Source of the DNA: Penium margaritaceum
Taxonomy: Eukaryota > Streptophyta > Zygnematophyceae > Desmidiales > Peniaceae
DNA: 34,394 bases
Assembly: GCA_023375785.1 (NCBI GenBank)
Contig: SZWC01018985.1
Location: forward strand, 13,585 to 47,978
Direction of reading: 5' to 3'
The notes beneath the pieces were generated by a model, which worked only from the letters and a program-made list of their open reading frames with translations, made no database searches and was not told the origin of the DNA. Position numbers and translations under genes: made by a program. Numbering within the stretch: position 1 is the first letter of the stretch; each line of letters begins with the position of its first letter. Below, piece after piece: positions 1 through 9,757 of this stretch.

Positions 1-290
1 GATATGGATATAGATATAGATATAGATATAGATATAGACATAGACATAGATATAGATATAGATATAGATATAGATATAGATAGATATATAGATATAGATA
101 CAGATATAGATATAGATATAGATATAGATATATAGATATAGATATATATATATAGATATGGATACAAATATAGATATATATATATTAATAGAGACATAGA
201 AATAAAGACGATATAGTAATATATATAGATATATATATATATGTATATAGATAAATATATAGATATGGATATAAATATAGATGTAGATGT
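1..290. repeat. (GATATA)n microsatellite, left end
   Basis: Nearly perfect GATATA units fill the first ~140 bases. They then degrade into mixed GATATA, GATA and TATA units to about 290. The same hexamer reappears as its reverse complement at the other end of the window. No gene is present. Confidence 0.95.
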
Positions 291-1690
291 GATATTCCAA
301 AATATGTCATTATTCATCATAAAATATCATATTAACATAAATCTTTAGATAAATATTATAGATATAATATTAAAATATAATATTAAAAAAACTTCATCAT
401 TATTAAAACAATATTGACATATCATATTAACATAAAACATCCCATAAATATGTGTACAAGGTTACGCAAACTTATCTATGAACACATAAGTACGAAGATA
501 ATCGTTAAAGTCAAACGAGGTTGAAAAAACGTGTTTCAAATGTATTTAATGTCATTAGAGGATTTAGAATCCTTTTCTATTCTCTAAAAGTTTTATTATA
601 AATCGTTTTGAACTTCAAATATAGCATATTATTAATTGGTAAAGTTTCATGAAATAAAAATCCCTTCATTTCAATATTCTAATCCTCACCATTTTAATAA
701 AATTTCATTCTTTCACAAAGTTTCCCTTTTTAAAGTGTAGATGTTTCTGGTGAAGGATCGAATCTAGAGCGTTTACAGGATTCTATCCTTCTCGGAATCA
801 GTAATGTGTATATTTTTTGATTTATTAGGCAACGTGCCCTTGGTGGTAACACACATAAATGACCTACTTTCTTTTACTTGCATTCAGTTCAAAGAGAGCA
901 TAGGGTTTGATAGCTATGGGGATGGATATATCCCGAGTCTTGTAGTTGCGATCGAGTACCTTTGTTTGGTTTAGTTTACCGACTATTCTTTCTCATCATC
1001 ATGGTTTCCCTCATAAAGGATCTAAATACGCGCTGTAGTTTTTGGTCGCCACGATGAAGTTTTGTTGCACGTATATGATGTTGAATCTGTTACCGCGTGT
1101 GTATGTACTCATTTTCTGGTTAGCGCGCGTGGATTATGTCTTCACTGTTCCTACAAACTCGTGTTCGAAAATACAGCGCCCTTGTAAGCGCAATTTCGAG
1201 TTCCTATGAACATAGATGATGTCACGAACGACACCTTCCGACAAGCAGAGGAACTGTTTCTAACAACATTCTAGATTTCTTCGGAGATCAATCATCAAAC
1301 AGAGTTCCAAGTGCAAGTTGCCGCATGCTCCCTCCGTTTTCTCCTCAAAACCCGCGCGTGCACGCAGGAGAAATGTCCGCTTGCTATCACGAGAAATGCA
1401 CAGAAATGGGGCATACAAAGTCAACCATTGTAAAAAAACAATGCCCGCATCAAAAAATGCAGCCTGGGCAGCCGACCAGGATCCGGTAACTTGTCGGCGT
1501 TTACAAATAGTTCCTGTGGATGACAGTAACGTTGAGCGAATATCACAAACACGTGCTTGAAAACAGAATATAACATTATCGTTCTACCACGCAGATGTAG
1601 ATGGCACGTGCCGGGCACATTTTCGATCATTAAGAGGGGGAAACCACAACTCAAATATTGACAAAACATTTGCAAATTCTCGGCGAGGAA
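291..1690. other. AT-rich DNA without a recognised gene
   Basis: The left part (about 300-720) is very AT-rich. It contains an 18-bp direct repeat, ATATCATATTAACATAAA, at 324-341 and 419-436. From about 900 to 1690 base composition becomes more balanced, but the short open frames on both strands overlap each other and resemble nothing I recognise. Part of this stretch could be the far end of the gypsy 3' LTR or its flank. I could not locate the LTR end. Confidence 0.6.
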
Positions 1691-1999
1691 CTCACTCGCG
1701 CTCGTTGGAACTTGGTTCAGGGTGTTCGGGAGTGTTGCTATCAACACCCCCAAGAACACCCCCATTTTGCTCTGCGACATGGTACGAACTAGGAGCAAAA
1801 GCGGGTTCCAAACGCGCGAACAAAGTTGTTTGTACGGAACAGACAGCCATCATGCAAATGTCTGCTATATTGGTTGTCCTTTCCGCCGTCGAACACGAGT
1901 TCCTAGGAACTCGATTTTGGCGCACGGTCCCTTAGTTTTAGGAAACGGCAAAGTAGCGGACATAAAACTGCAAAGTTGCGGCATTGTTCACCCTACCAT

Positions 2000-2632
2000 T
2001 TTCAAGATCAGAATTCAATATCTCCCATATCTAAAATTTTTCAAAAGTAATACCAAAAGTCCCCTTGCCGTCTATGATCAGCTATATGCATCGCTAATTG
2101 AGTGTTATGCCGAACTGAGCATAGATGATGAACAAGGTAGAAACTTGCAAGGACACGATTTAGAAATTGGGGCACTTGAGAATTTTATAATAAGCGGTAA
2201 GTATACTTCGATGACAAGTGTTGAAATGATCAAGCACATATATACAAGTGTCAAAGTACGAATGAGGCATAGTCGGGGTCGTTGGGTCAATTTTCGAGTG
2301 ACACATGCACAGTTGTGTCATGAGTGGTCGGATTCGAGAAGGTCCGTTGAGAGATCGGGGATTTTTGAGAATCAATGGCGAAGATGCGAGATGCATCTTT
2401 ATATATCCAGATTCATCTCAGTGCGTCGAGAAGTCGACCTTTGTGATATTTATGTCGTAGATTTGCGAGAATGGTCAAAGTTGTTGAAAGGTTCCGGAAG
2501 ATTTACTGAGGGTGGGGGCAGTTGGCCGGTTCCCCTTGACCGTCACGGTCTTGCAACGTGATGGGTTATTTGTGTAATAACAAAAATGCCCACTCAGAGA
2601 GATAAGGACTTGTGTATTTCTGGTACTTAACA
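2000..2632 (-). repeat. gypsy 3' LTR, outer end undefined
   Basis: Directly after the polypurine tract the minus strand begins TGTTAAGTACC, a normal TG start for an LTR. A TATA-like box lies about 227 bases inside it. No second LTR copy survives in the window for comparison, so the outer end cannot be fixed. A 279-codon plus-strand open frame across 1722-2561 resembles nothing I know and runs antisense through this LTR. Confidence 0.6.
2397..2406 (-). promoter_or_regulatory. TATA-like box in gypsy LTR
   Basis: The minus strand reads ATATATAAAG about 227 bases inside the LTR start, a plausible U3/R promoter position. This is inference from position and sequence only. Confidence 0.45.
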
Positions 2633-2645
2633 CTTCCCCCCTTTT
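2633..2645 (-). other. gypsy polypurine tract
   Basis: The minus strand reads AAAAGGGGGGAAG, ending immediately before the LTR's TG and starting right after the stop codon of the chromodomain frame. Polypurine tracts prime plus-strand DNA synthesis in LTR retrotransposons. The position fits exactly. Confidence 0.85.
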
Positions 2646-2830
2646 AGCCGCGACGTCTTGGCACACGTAGAGATGTAGCCCGGTGACGGCATTTAGAGCC
2701 GTCGATTAGATGATCAATGTCTCGGAGGTTGTCGTGGGATTCCCAATTGTTGTGCGTGGCATCAAAGCCGTGCCACTTGACAAGATATTCTATCATTTAA
2801 CCTCGTGGTTGGTGGCCAATGATGTCCTCG
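2644..2830 (-). pseudogene. gypsy integrase C-terminal chromodomain
   Basis: The minus-strand frame has the chromodomain core: IEYLVKWHGF, then NNWES, then a short helix with NLRDIDHLID. This matches the Y-L-V-K-W and W-E-P/S signatures of chromoviral integrase chromodomains, which can direct integration to marked chromatin. A stop codon (2797-2799) sits between the preceding EDIIGHQPRG and the core, so the domain is no longer joined to the integrase. The frame ends at 2644, just before the polypurine tract. Confidence 0.8.
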
Positions 2831-3363
2831 TACTCCGTGTCTTCGTCCACTCTGATTGGAGGCGGAGGAGGGACCTCTTTGCGCAAGAAGTTCTCTTCGG
2901 GGTCTTGGTAGTGCTTGAGTCTACTGACATGGAACACCGGATGGACATGCATAGTGTCGGGGAGTTTGAGTTGCGCAACCATATTGGTTGGCATGTGCTT
3001 GATCTCAAACAGTCCCAACCATCGGGGTTTGAGCTTTGAATAGTGGGCTCCGCGGAATCTGATGTTTGTCGAGCTAAGAAGGACTTTGTCGCCAGTGGAA
3101 AACACGTTATCACTGCAATTTTGGTCGGTTGCTCGCTTCATCATGGCTTGTGTCTTCGCAAGGGTTTGTCGTGTTTCCTCCCAGATGGTGGTGAAGTCTC
3201 GGCGTTGAACGTTGACCACAAGGATTGTTGCTACCACTTTGTAGTCCGGCTGATGTGGGGGGACGTTTGCCATACACCACTTCAAATGGAGTGTCACCCA
3301 TTGCGGTGGCAACCACCAAATCATATGCAATTTTGGCGGTTGGGAGTTTTTTTCCCAATCCAT
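2797..3363 (-). pseudogene. gypsy integrase C-terminal region
   Basis: The minus-strand frame contains GDKVLLSSTNIRF, KLKPRWLGLFEI, and VHPVFHVSRLKHYQDP. These are typical of the SH3-like GPY/F region downstream of a chromoviral integrase core. A partly overlapping frame (3110-3379) carries TPFEVVYGKRPP, the usual end of the integrase catalytic domain, so at least one frameshift separates the two. The C-terminus leads into the chromodomain. Confidence 0.8.
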
Positions 3364-3405
3364 CCTCTGACGTTTGCATAGTGTTCGGAGAAGTTTTTCA
3401 AGCGT

Positions 3406-3687
3406 CTAATTGGTCCGCTCGGTTTGACCATCAGTTTGAGGATGAAATGTCTTCGAAAATTGAATTCTGTTGTTGTAGCGAGTCATTTGTTTGTGCCAAA
3501 AACGGCTGGTGAATGGACTGTCTCTGTCGTTTGTGATAGTTCTCGGTACACCATGTAGCCGCACGATGTTCTTTAGAAATAGTCGTGCTGTTCCCTCGGC
3601 GGTGACCGTGGTCGTTGTCAGAATGAAGTGAGGCATTTGAGAAAACCTGTCAACGACCACGAGGATTATATGATATTCCTCAGGCAT
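3406..3687 (-). pseudogene. gypsy integrase catalytic core
   Basis: The 93-codon minus-strand frame contains VVVDRFSQMPHFI (first catalytic Asp region), GVPRTITNDRDSPFTSRFW (second Asp region) and FHPQTDGQTERTN (catalytic Glu region). This is the D,D-35-E integrase core. All three catalytic acidic positions appear present in this fragment. The frame is not continuous with the RNase H upstream or the C-terminal region downstream. Confidence 0.85.
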
Positions 3688-3874
3688 GACCAGTAATTAT
3701 GTAAGGAAGTGCGTGGAGATGTCAGCCCACGGTTTCGCCGAAATAGGGAGCAATTATAGAAGTCAGGGTGGTCGCGTGCGAGGGGATTTTTGTCATTGAC
3801 ATGTGTCGCCGGTTTTGAAGAAGTTGGCCACGGAGGATTGCATCATGTCCCACCAATAGTTTTTTCCAGCTTCT

Positions 3875-4198
3875 TTAGTGTCTTGTCTTATGCGAAGTGT
3901 CCACTTTTTCTTGTGCCGTGGCATTCCTCGAGTAGCATATGGTGAATTTTTTCATTCGGAGGGACGACCACTTGGTGAGTGAAGTGCCGTTGCCAAGAGG
4001 GTGTGTCGAACTATAATTTAGCTTTCTTATATCCTCCCTACTGGTCAAAGCTTCATGCAAACAGTCGCTCGAGGTACATGTCTCACTATAGTTGTAGCGT
4101 TGCCACCTAAGCCATAAAATCTGGTCGGTGGCTAAGTGTAACTGCCCGGTTGATTTTGCTTGGGAGGTACTCGATATCGTAATCAAACCCGGATTCAA
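3875..4198 (-). pseudogene. gypsy integrase N-terminal linker, degraded
   Basis: This open stretch lies between the RNase H and integrase core fragments, where the HHCC zinc-binding domain should be. I can align only scattered words such as TSHKTRH and cannot see an intact His2Cys2 set. The call rests mainly on position. Confidence 0.4.
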
Positions 4199-4358
4199 GG
4201 AACTCCATCCATTGTGTTTGACGTTGACTGAGGTTTGGTTGCATCTTAAAATATTTCAATTCATGTTGTTCGGTACGCACGATGCATCGGCAACACTCCA
4301 GGTAGCAGTTCCATGTCTTCAATGCATGCACGACCACTAGCATATCTCTCTTGTGCAC
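4107..4358 (-). pseudogene. gypsy RNase H
   Basis: The 83-codon minus-strand frame includes KRDMLVVVHALKTWNCYLE, KYFKMQPNLSQRQTQWMEFL and DYDIEYLPSKIN. It ends with a degraded copy of the usual ADALSRRP tail (AVTLSHRPDF). This is the RNase H and tether region of gypsy polyproteins, which removes the RNA template during reverse transcription. It is an isolated fragment. Confidence 0.88.
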
Positions 4359-4682
4359 GATGTAGTTGAGTTCCAGTCATTGCAGTTTTTGAGACATGTA
4401 GACAACCGGTCACTCACCAATGCCATGGTCTTGCAGGACTACGCCAATGGCCGAGTCTGACGCATCTCTGGCCATGACGTAGTGGACCGTTGGATTGGCT
4501 AATAGTAGGGTTGGCGCTGAGGTCGGAGCATTCCGCAAAGCAATGAACTCTTCTTGTTTGTTGTCTCCCTACCGCCACTTTTTTTCTTTTTGAATGAACT
4601 CAAAACGAGGCGTCGACACTCGGGTGTAATCCCGTACGAATCACCGAAAATAATTGAATAAAGCAAGGAAAACTTGAATTTC

Positions 4683-5349
4683 TCAAACTTTGGTCGGCGT
4701 TGGCCAATCAGCAACTGCTATCACTTTTTTTGGATCCATGGTGATCCATCCACTGTTGATGAAGTGACCCAAAAACTCGCTCAAGCGACGACTGAAGTTG
4801 CATTTAGGGAGTTTTCTTGGAAACATTCTTTCCTTGAAAAACTTTGAGGACTTTTGGAAGATGTCCATCGTGCTCCTTTGGGGTGCGGCTGTACACCAGA
4901 TCGTTGTCGAGGTACACCATAACAAAATTTTTCGAGGTATGGTTTGAAAATGTTGTTCATTATCGCCATGAATGTTGCCGGGTATTTGTCAGTCTAAATG
5001 GCATTACCATGAACTCAAATTGTCCGTAGCGGGTTCCAAACTCTGCCTTCTTGATCTTAGCATCTGCCACACATATCTGGTAATATTGAATGTGCAAATC
5101 AATTTTGTTGAGAATTTGAGCCTCTCAGAGCTGGTCAAAATGTTCAACAGCTCAAGGAACAGGGTAGCGGTTCTTGATGGTAGCATCATTCAATGGGCGA
5201 TAGTCCATGCACATATGCATCTCACCAGTATTAGTTTTTACAAACAGTACAATAGTGGCGTACGGTGACGTGGAAGGGCGAATGAACCCTTGAGTGAGCA
5301 TCTTTTCGAGTTTTTTTTTTTCTTGGTCAGCTCGTGATTGCTCATTCAA
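4683..5349 (-). pseudogene. gypsy reverse transcriptase
   Basis: Minus-strand pieces give the RT in order. GFIRPSTSPYATIVLFVK and MCMDYRPLNDATIKNRYPVP lie at 5152-5349. The palm motif follows near 4895-4920, and SEFLGHFINSGWITMDPKK lies within 4683-4925. The pieces lie in more than one frame. The catalytic YxDD motif reads YLDND instead of YLDD, so the second Asp of the pair is displaced by Asn. Together with the frameshifts this makes it inactive. Confidence 0.88.
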
Positions 5350-5740
5350 TAGGCCCCTTGAATTATAGGTCTCCTACCCAGTTTTAGTTCAATGTGATGG
5401 TCAATGTCTCATTGAGGTTGTCAGTAGTTTGTCGGGGAAGACGCTTCCAAACTCATAGATGAGTGGTACGAACTCTTCAGGTACCATCGTAAACTTTGTT
5501 GATACCGATGAGGCTGATGAAGCCAATGATGACTCAGCTATTGCTACTTTCGCTTCTTCCATTGGCTCGAGATGTGTGAGCCACGCCTGAGCTTCCTATT
5601 GTATGCAGTGCTTGGCCACGTTGAGTGGTATCGGCTACGTAGGTTGTCGGTTTTTAGCTTTGCCTGCTTCCTCTATTGCTGTCGTCTTCCATCGTGCATG
5701 TAGCAATTGTCGTTTGGTGCCATCGATCTCCACGTAGACG

Positions 5741-6020
5741 TCATCGCTGTTCCAGTCGAAAAGTGAATTGTGCCGACATAGGAATTCTCGTCCAAGGATG
5801 ATTATGTGATCGGTCTTTGAGCAAGACCTCTAGACCGTTACATCTTGTAGATCTCCTACTTGTAGGTGTAGTGGTTAGTCTCCATATCTGGAATCTCCTC
5901 TCGACGGTTTTTTCCTCAAACACCCCTGGTTTGGTCTGCAAACCTGGTTTGCACACCATTTTATTGCTCACAAAGTTGTCTGAAGCTCCTCCATGTAATA
6001 GTGCCGATACTGTTATGTGA
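5741..6020 (-). pseudogene. gypsy protease remnant
   Basis: On the minus strand ALLHGGASDNFVSNKMV aligns with the aspartic protease pattern A-L-[LI]-D-[ST]-G-A-[ST]-x-N-F-[IV]. The catalytic Asp of D-S-G is replaced by His and Ser by Gly, so the active site is lost. The downstream linker toward the RT holds several stops. Confidence 0.7.
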
Positions 6021-6031
6021 CTTTTGTATCC

Positions 6032-6214
6032 TCAAGGTCGTACTTTTAGCAATATCACTGGTTGGTTATCCTTGTACCCCTCGTTGAACTTTGTGATCTC
6101 AGAAATCTCTACAACGATGTAGGCCATTTCGATGGGGGATTGTTTGGCGCAGGTCGCTCCTCGCAGAAATGAATGATGCCTTTTACTCCTGTCCTTTGAA
6201 GTTTCCTGACTCAT
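6032..6214 (-). pseudogene. gypsy gag zinc-knuckle remnant
   Basis: The 60-codon minus-strand frame has KRHHSFLRGATCAK where a nucleocapsid CCHC knuckle would lie upstream of the protease. The cysteines and histidine are largely lost. The assignment is by position and weak resemblance. No gag sequence is seen beyond about 6240. Confidence 0.4.
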
Positions 6215-6286
6215 TTTTCTACGACTTATCGTCCTTTTGGCTTACTGCTTACTCCGCTAGTTGCAAAATATGTGCCTGACTTATCC

Positions 6287-6760
6287 GTAGTTGTAGTAGG
6301 AGATTGACGCATCATTCCAGTATATGGTGAAGGCTCAGTCCATGTTGGCATATCTCTTGAGGGCAACACAAAAACACGAATTTTGACGAATGTCCTCTAT
6401 GTTCCCGATATGGTGGCAAACCTTCTCTTGGTCACAAGGATGAATGACAAGGGACTACAAGTGATCTTTGACACTGAAAAAACTGCCGCATCTTAAATGG
6501 GAAATCCCTGGCTGGTGTAGCCATGAGGACCGGCAACCTCACAGTTCTAAAGACCCAAGAGCCAACATTATCAATGACTCCAGTGGAACTTGCATTTGCA
6601 GCCAGTGATGGAACCTCAAAGTCAGCTATCTCGGATCCAGCAGCTGAACTCTGACACAAGAGATTGGGGCACGTTGGTTTCGGCACACTTCACAAGATGT
6701 CCACCCAAAAACTGGTGAAAGATCTACCCAAAACGCTGCACCATCATATCTCAGCTCCTC
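6287..6760 (+). pseudogene. copia protease end and GAG-pre-integrase domain
   Basis: The frame reads IIPVYGEGSVHVGI and RILTNVLYVPDMVANLL, typical of the region between copia protease and integrase. After a stop and frame change it reads HKRLGHVGFGTLHKM (from 6655), the HxxLGH signature of the GAG-pre-integrase zinc-binding region. The expected CxxC pair further on is not seen. The element is recognisable only from about 6280. Confidence 0.78.
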
Positions 6761-6813
6761 CATGCACAGGCTACCTCACAGGTTAACATCATCAAGCCTG
6801 TTTTCAGTCCTAT

Positions 6814-8162
6814 ATGGACATCACCACAACAGGAACACTGGAACTTCTATACATGGATTTTTTCTACATCAAGGAGCCGTCCATGTCTGGCAAGCACTAC
6901 TTTCTGGTGACCATTGACGACTATAGCCACATGGTATGGGTCAAAGTGCTTCGTTATAAGTCCGAAGTTCCTGAAATCCTCAAGATCTGGATCACAAAAT
7001 TGAAAATGAGACCAACCTCATGGTCAAGAAAATCTGACTAGACAACAGAGGAGAATTTGTCAATGGTCCTCTCAAGGCGTACTTTGCCTAAAAAGGCATT
7101 CAACGTCAAACCATCATTCCCAAGACTCCTCAATAACATGAGAAAGCAGAAAGGATGAACCAGAAACTCCTCCAGAAGACTCGTTGCATGCTGCAAACAG
7201 CCCGACTCTCATCTGTTTTTTGGGCCGAAGCAATTCTAACAGCTGCTTACATCATCATCCCTGCTGGCATGCATACACCACTTGAAGCATGGATGGGACA
7301 TCCACCTCATCTTGGGCATATACGCATCTTCGGCTGCACTGCCCATGCGTGGGTTCACCCAAGGGAACGATCCAACTTGGAACGAAGAAGCCAGCCTTGC
7401 ATTCTTCTTGGCTATGTCGATCATGCTGACATCTACCGTCTTTGGGATTCATTGAGCAAAAGGGTGGTTTGCAGCCTTCGTCATCTTTTTTACGAGAGTT
7501 TCACCAACCGCAACATGCAAGGAACCCCAGCTTCAGTCACCACCATACTTCACCTGCCCAGTGAAGCGGAGCCCCTTCAAAAAGTCTTTGTTGATCCTCA
7601 GCCTGATGAACATGATGGGGTTCTGCCACCTGTCGTCCCAGCTGAACATGCACCTACGACTCTTTTCCTAATAACAGATCATCAGCCAGCTATTCCACCA
7701 CTTCAACGTAGTACACGCACAAGGCGTGCTCCAAAATATCTTCAACTCAGCAATTTCACCATCGACTATGATGAACATTTCGCCCTCATCATCCGAGCCA
7801 TCGACCCCACAAGCTACAAAGACGCTCTTCATGGACCAGACTCCGCACACTGGTGCCAGGCTGCACTGGAAGAATACACACATCACCACAAGAAGAGCAC
7901 ATGGACCCTGATGCCACGACCATCCGGTGAGCCCGTTGTCACATGGAAATGGGTGTTCTGCACTGAGCTGAATGATGCAGGTGAAATTGAACGCAACAAT
8001 CAAGTATTGGGCGACAACTACAGCAACTCTTTTGCCCTGGTCGCCAAATACTCTTCAATCACATCATCTGCTCGTTCGCAGCCGCGAAAAAATAGCACCT
8101 CCACCAGATGGACGTCAAGTGCGCATTCCTCAATGGCGATCTCGACGAAACCATCTACATGA
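6814..8162 (+). pseudogene. copia integrase and linker
   Basis: The integrase core is spread over frames. LYMDFFYI, FLVTIDDYSHMVWV (first catalytic Asp) and DNRGEFVNG (second Asp, near 7040) come first. AERMNQKLLQKTRCMLQ follows (catalytic Glu, near 7150), then FWAEAILTAAYIIIPAG and HIRIFGCTAHAWVHP. The catalytic acids appear retained, but stops lie between them. The long open frame 7155-8162 continues through a Pro-rich hinge (around codon 190, RSTRTRRAPKYLQLSNF) into the start of RT (TWKWVFCTELNDAGEIERN). Confidence 0.85.
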
Positions 8163-8814
8163 ATCAACCCAACGGCTTTCAAGTCGCCGGTCAAGAAGAC
8201 TATCTATGCAAACTCAACCACTCCCTTTATAGCCTAAAAGAGGCCCCATGCCAATGGAACAAGGAGATCCATAATTTCTTCCTCACGTAGGGTCTTCAAC
8301 GCCTTCATTCCAACCATAATGTGCTTTTCTACACAAGCACACACTCTCTCGGCGTCATAGTATACGTGGATGATCTCATCCTCTTCAGGCCCACCATGAC
8401 CGTCATCTCCACCTTCAAACAACAACTCACTATGCGCTTTGAGATGTCTGACATGGGACCACTCAGCTACTACTTGGGGATCCAGGTCTTCCTTGACAAC
8501 ACTCACGGCCACACTTCCCTCTTACAATAGACATATGCCAACTGTGTTACCAAGAATTTTGGCCTCGGTGCTGCCTCCCCCATGGAAACTCCCTTGGCTT
8601 CTCAACACGTGCTGACCAAAACCTTTACAGCCGACAACAAAGCCTCTCTCGCGGACACCAAAATCTGCACGCGCATCGCCAGTTCCCTCATGTATGCCTC
8701 CATCGCTACGCAACCCGACCTCTCTTACGCTGTCGGCATCCTCAGTCAAGGCTGTCACACACCCTCACAAGCACTTCTTGTCACCGCCAAGCGGTTCATC
8801 CACTACCTCCACAG
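8108..8814 (+). pseudogene. copia reverse transcriptase, N-terminal to insertion
   Basis: This carries MDVKCAFLNGDLDETIYM (motif A, catalytic Asp intact) and YSLKEAPCQWNKEIHNFF. After a stop at 8288-8290 it continues with LGVIVYVDDLILF, the YVDD box being at 8363-8374, and MSDMGPLSYYLGIQV. A further stop at 8528-8530 precedes ASSLMYASIATQPDLSYAVG and AKRFIHYLHS. The frame is cut at 8814 by the nested element. Catalytic residues survive, which suggests fewer disabling changes than in the other RTs here. Confidence 0.9.
8810..8814 (+). repeat. Target-site duplication, left copy (CACAG)
   Basis: CACAG lies immediately left of the nested element's TGTCA terminus and is repeated exactly at 12783-12787 on the other side. 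Copia integrases generate 5-bp duplications. Confidence 0.93.
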
Positions 8815-9565
8815 TGTCAAAAGATTGAAGGTATTGCCGTGGAGTGGACGCGGTCACAGGGACGAGCGTTTCTATGGTGGGCAGAAGCACAAGCAGAAGC
8901 AAAGCGGTAATGACGGTAAGAGGAGGAAGCGGAAGCGAATGAGGATGGAAGATGATGAGGAGAAGCCTGGGCGCAGCACCGAAGGTGCAAGCACGGAGAT
9001 CTTGTTAGGAAAAGAGTGGACACAGCACTTTGTGGGAAGGGCGGAAGCTTCCTTGAAGGTGCGGGTGTTGCTGACGTATGAGTGATTTTTGATAGATGGG
9101 AGAGGGCGCAGTGCAAGAGCACGGGCGCTGAGTAGAGATTGAGGGCAAAGGGACGGGAGGAGGCCCAAAGGGCGAGCCTGAAGGAGAATCCAATGGATTG
9201 ATTATAGACTGGAGTACAATAAATACAAATAGGAAAGGTCTCTCCTAGCGCGCTTCGTCGAGCGAGCATAGAGGTGGCGGCTCGGGCAAGTGAGAGAGCA
9301 GGAAGCGCCTCGAGACCACGATTCGGCTTTGCTAGCCGTACGCATGGGGGAGTGGTGAGTGCAGGCACGATCTTCGCAGGTGCGTTTTGCCTGGGCCGTT
9401 GATGTGCGAGGCCTTTGGTTTTGGTCCTGGCAAGGCTCGCTCATTTGTCGGTCGTGAGACTGTTCAGAAGTTGATCGTGTAACTCCGGAGATGAACCTGC
9501 ATTGTCACTCTTTATTTTCTCAGTGGCTGCACCCCTTGAGGCGATCTCCAAGATAATATCCGACA
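8815..9565 (-). repeat. LTR of nested copia (its 3' LTR)
   Basis: This 751-bp copy aligns end to end with 12039-12782. Both begin TGTCA and end TGACA/CGACA on the plus strand, giving TG...CA termini. By eye I count about 40 substitutions plus one 7-bp indel (near 9120), roughly 5-6% divergence, mostly transitions. It is the 3' LTR because the element's gag reads on the minus strand. Confidence 0.93.
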
Positions 9566-9573
9566 CCCTCCTT
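9566..9573 (-). other. Polypurine tract of nested copia
   Basis: The minus strand reads AAGGAGGG directly before the 3' LTR's TG. It is short but in the required place. Confidence 0.65.
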
Positions 9574-9757
9574 AGATCGGGAGAGGGGTGCAAGCCTTGA
9601 ATGGTAGGCTTGCGAGTCCTCCTTTTGTGAGAGTGCAGCTCAGAGAGAGTTTGGGAGGTTTTGGAGGCGGTTGACGCCTCTGTACCAGGTTGTAGAGGGA
9701 AGAGAGAAAACCTGGGTGATGTAGTAGTTTTTGAGTGGAGTCAGTGAGTGAAGTGGC

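Larger units (their letters stand above)
2000..6240 (-). mobile_element. Ty3/gypsy chromovirus, 5'-truncated and decayed
   Basis: Read on the minus strand, the domain order is zinc-knuckle remnant, protease, reverse transcriptase, RNase H, integrase, chromodomain, polypurine tract, then LTR start. This is the standard Ty3/gypsy order, and the terminal chromodomain places it among the chromoviruses. Every domain is broken by stops or frame changes. The 5' LTR and most of gag are absent, because the element abuts the outer copia at about 6.24-6.28 kb. The left limit given (2000) is only a guess, since the outer end of the 3' LTR was not found. Confidence 0.85.

Noticed and set aside
1..290. Telomere-like terminal repeat
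   Set aside because: The hexamer GATATA is not a known telomere repeat and the array is too degenerate. A satellite or assembly break explains it better.
1421..1798. 125-codon minus-strand frame
   Set aside because: It overlaps other frames, has no motif, and sits next to the undefined LTR end.
1722..2561. 279-codon plus-strand open frame
   Set aside because: It lies antisense through the gypsy LTR and flank and shows no recognisable domain. Most likely chance.
8817..9368. 183-codon minus-strand frame, with a similar one at 12041-12385
   Set aside because: Both are inside the LTRs of the nested copia, so their likeness is explained by LTR homology.
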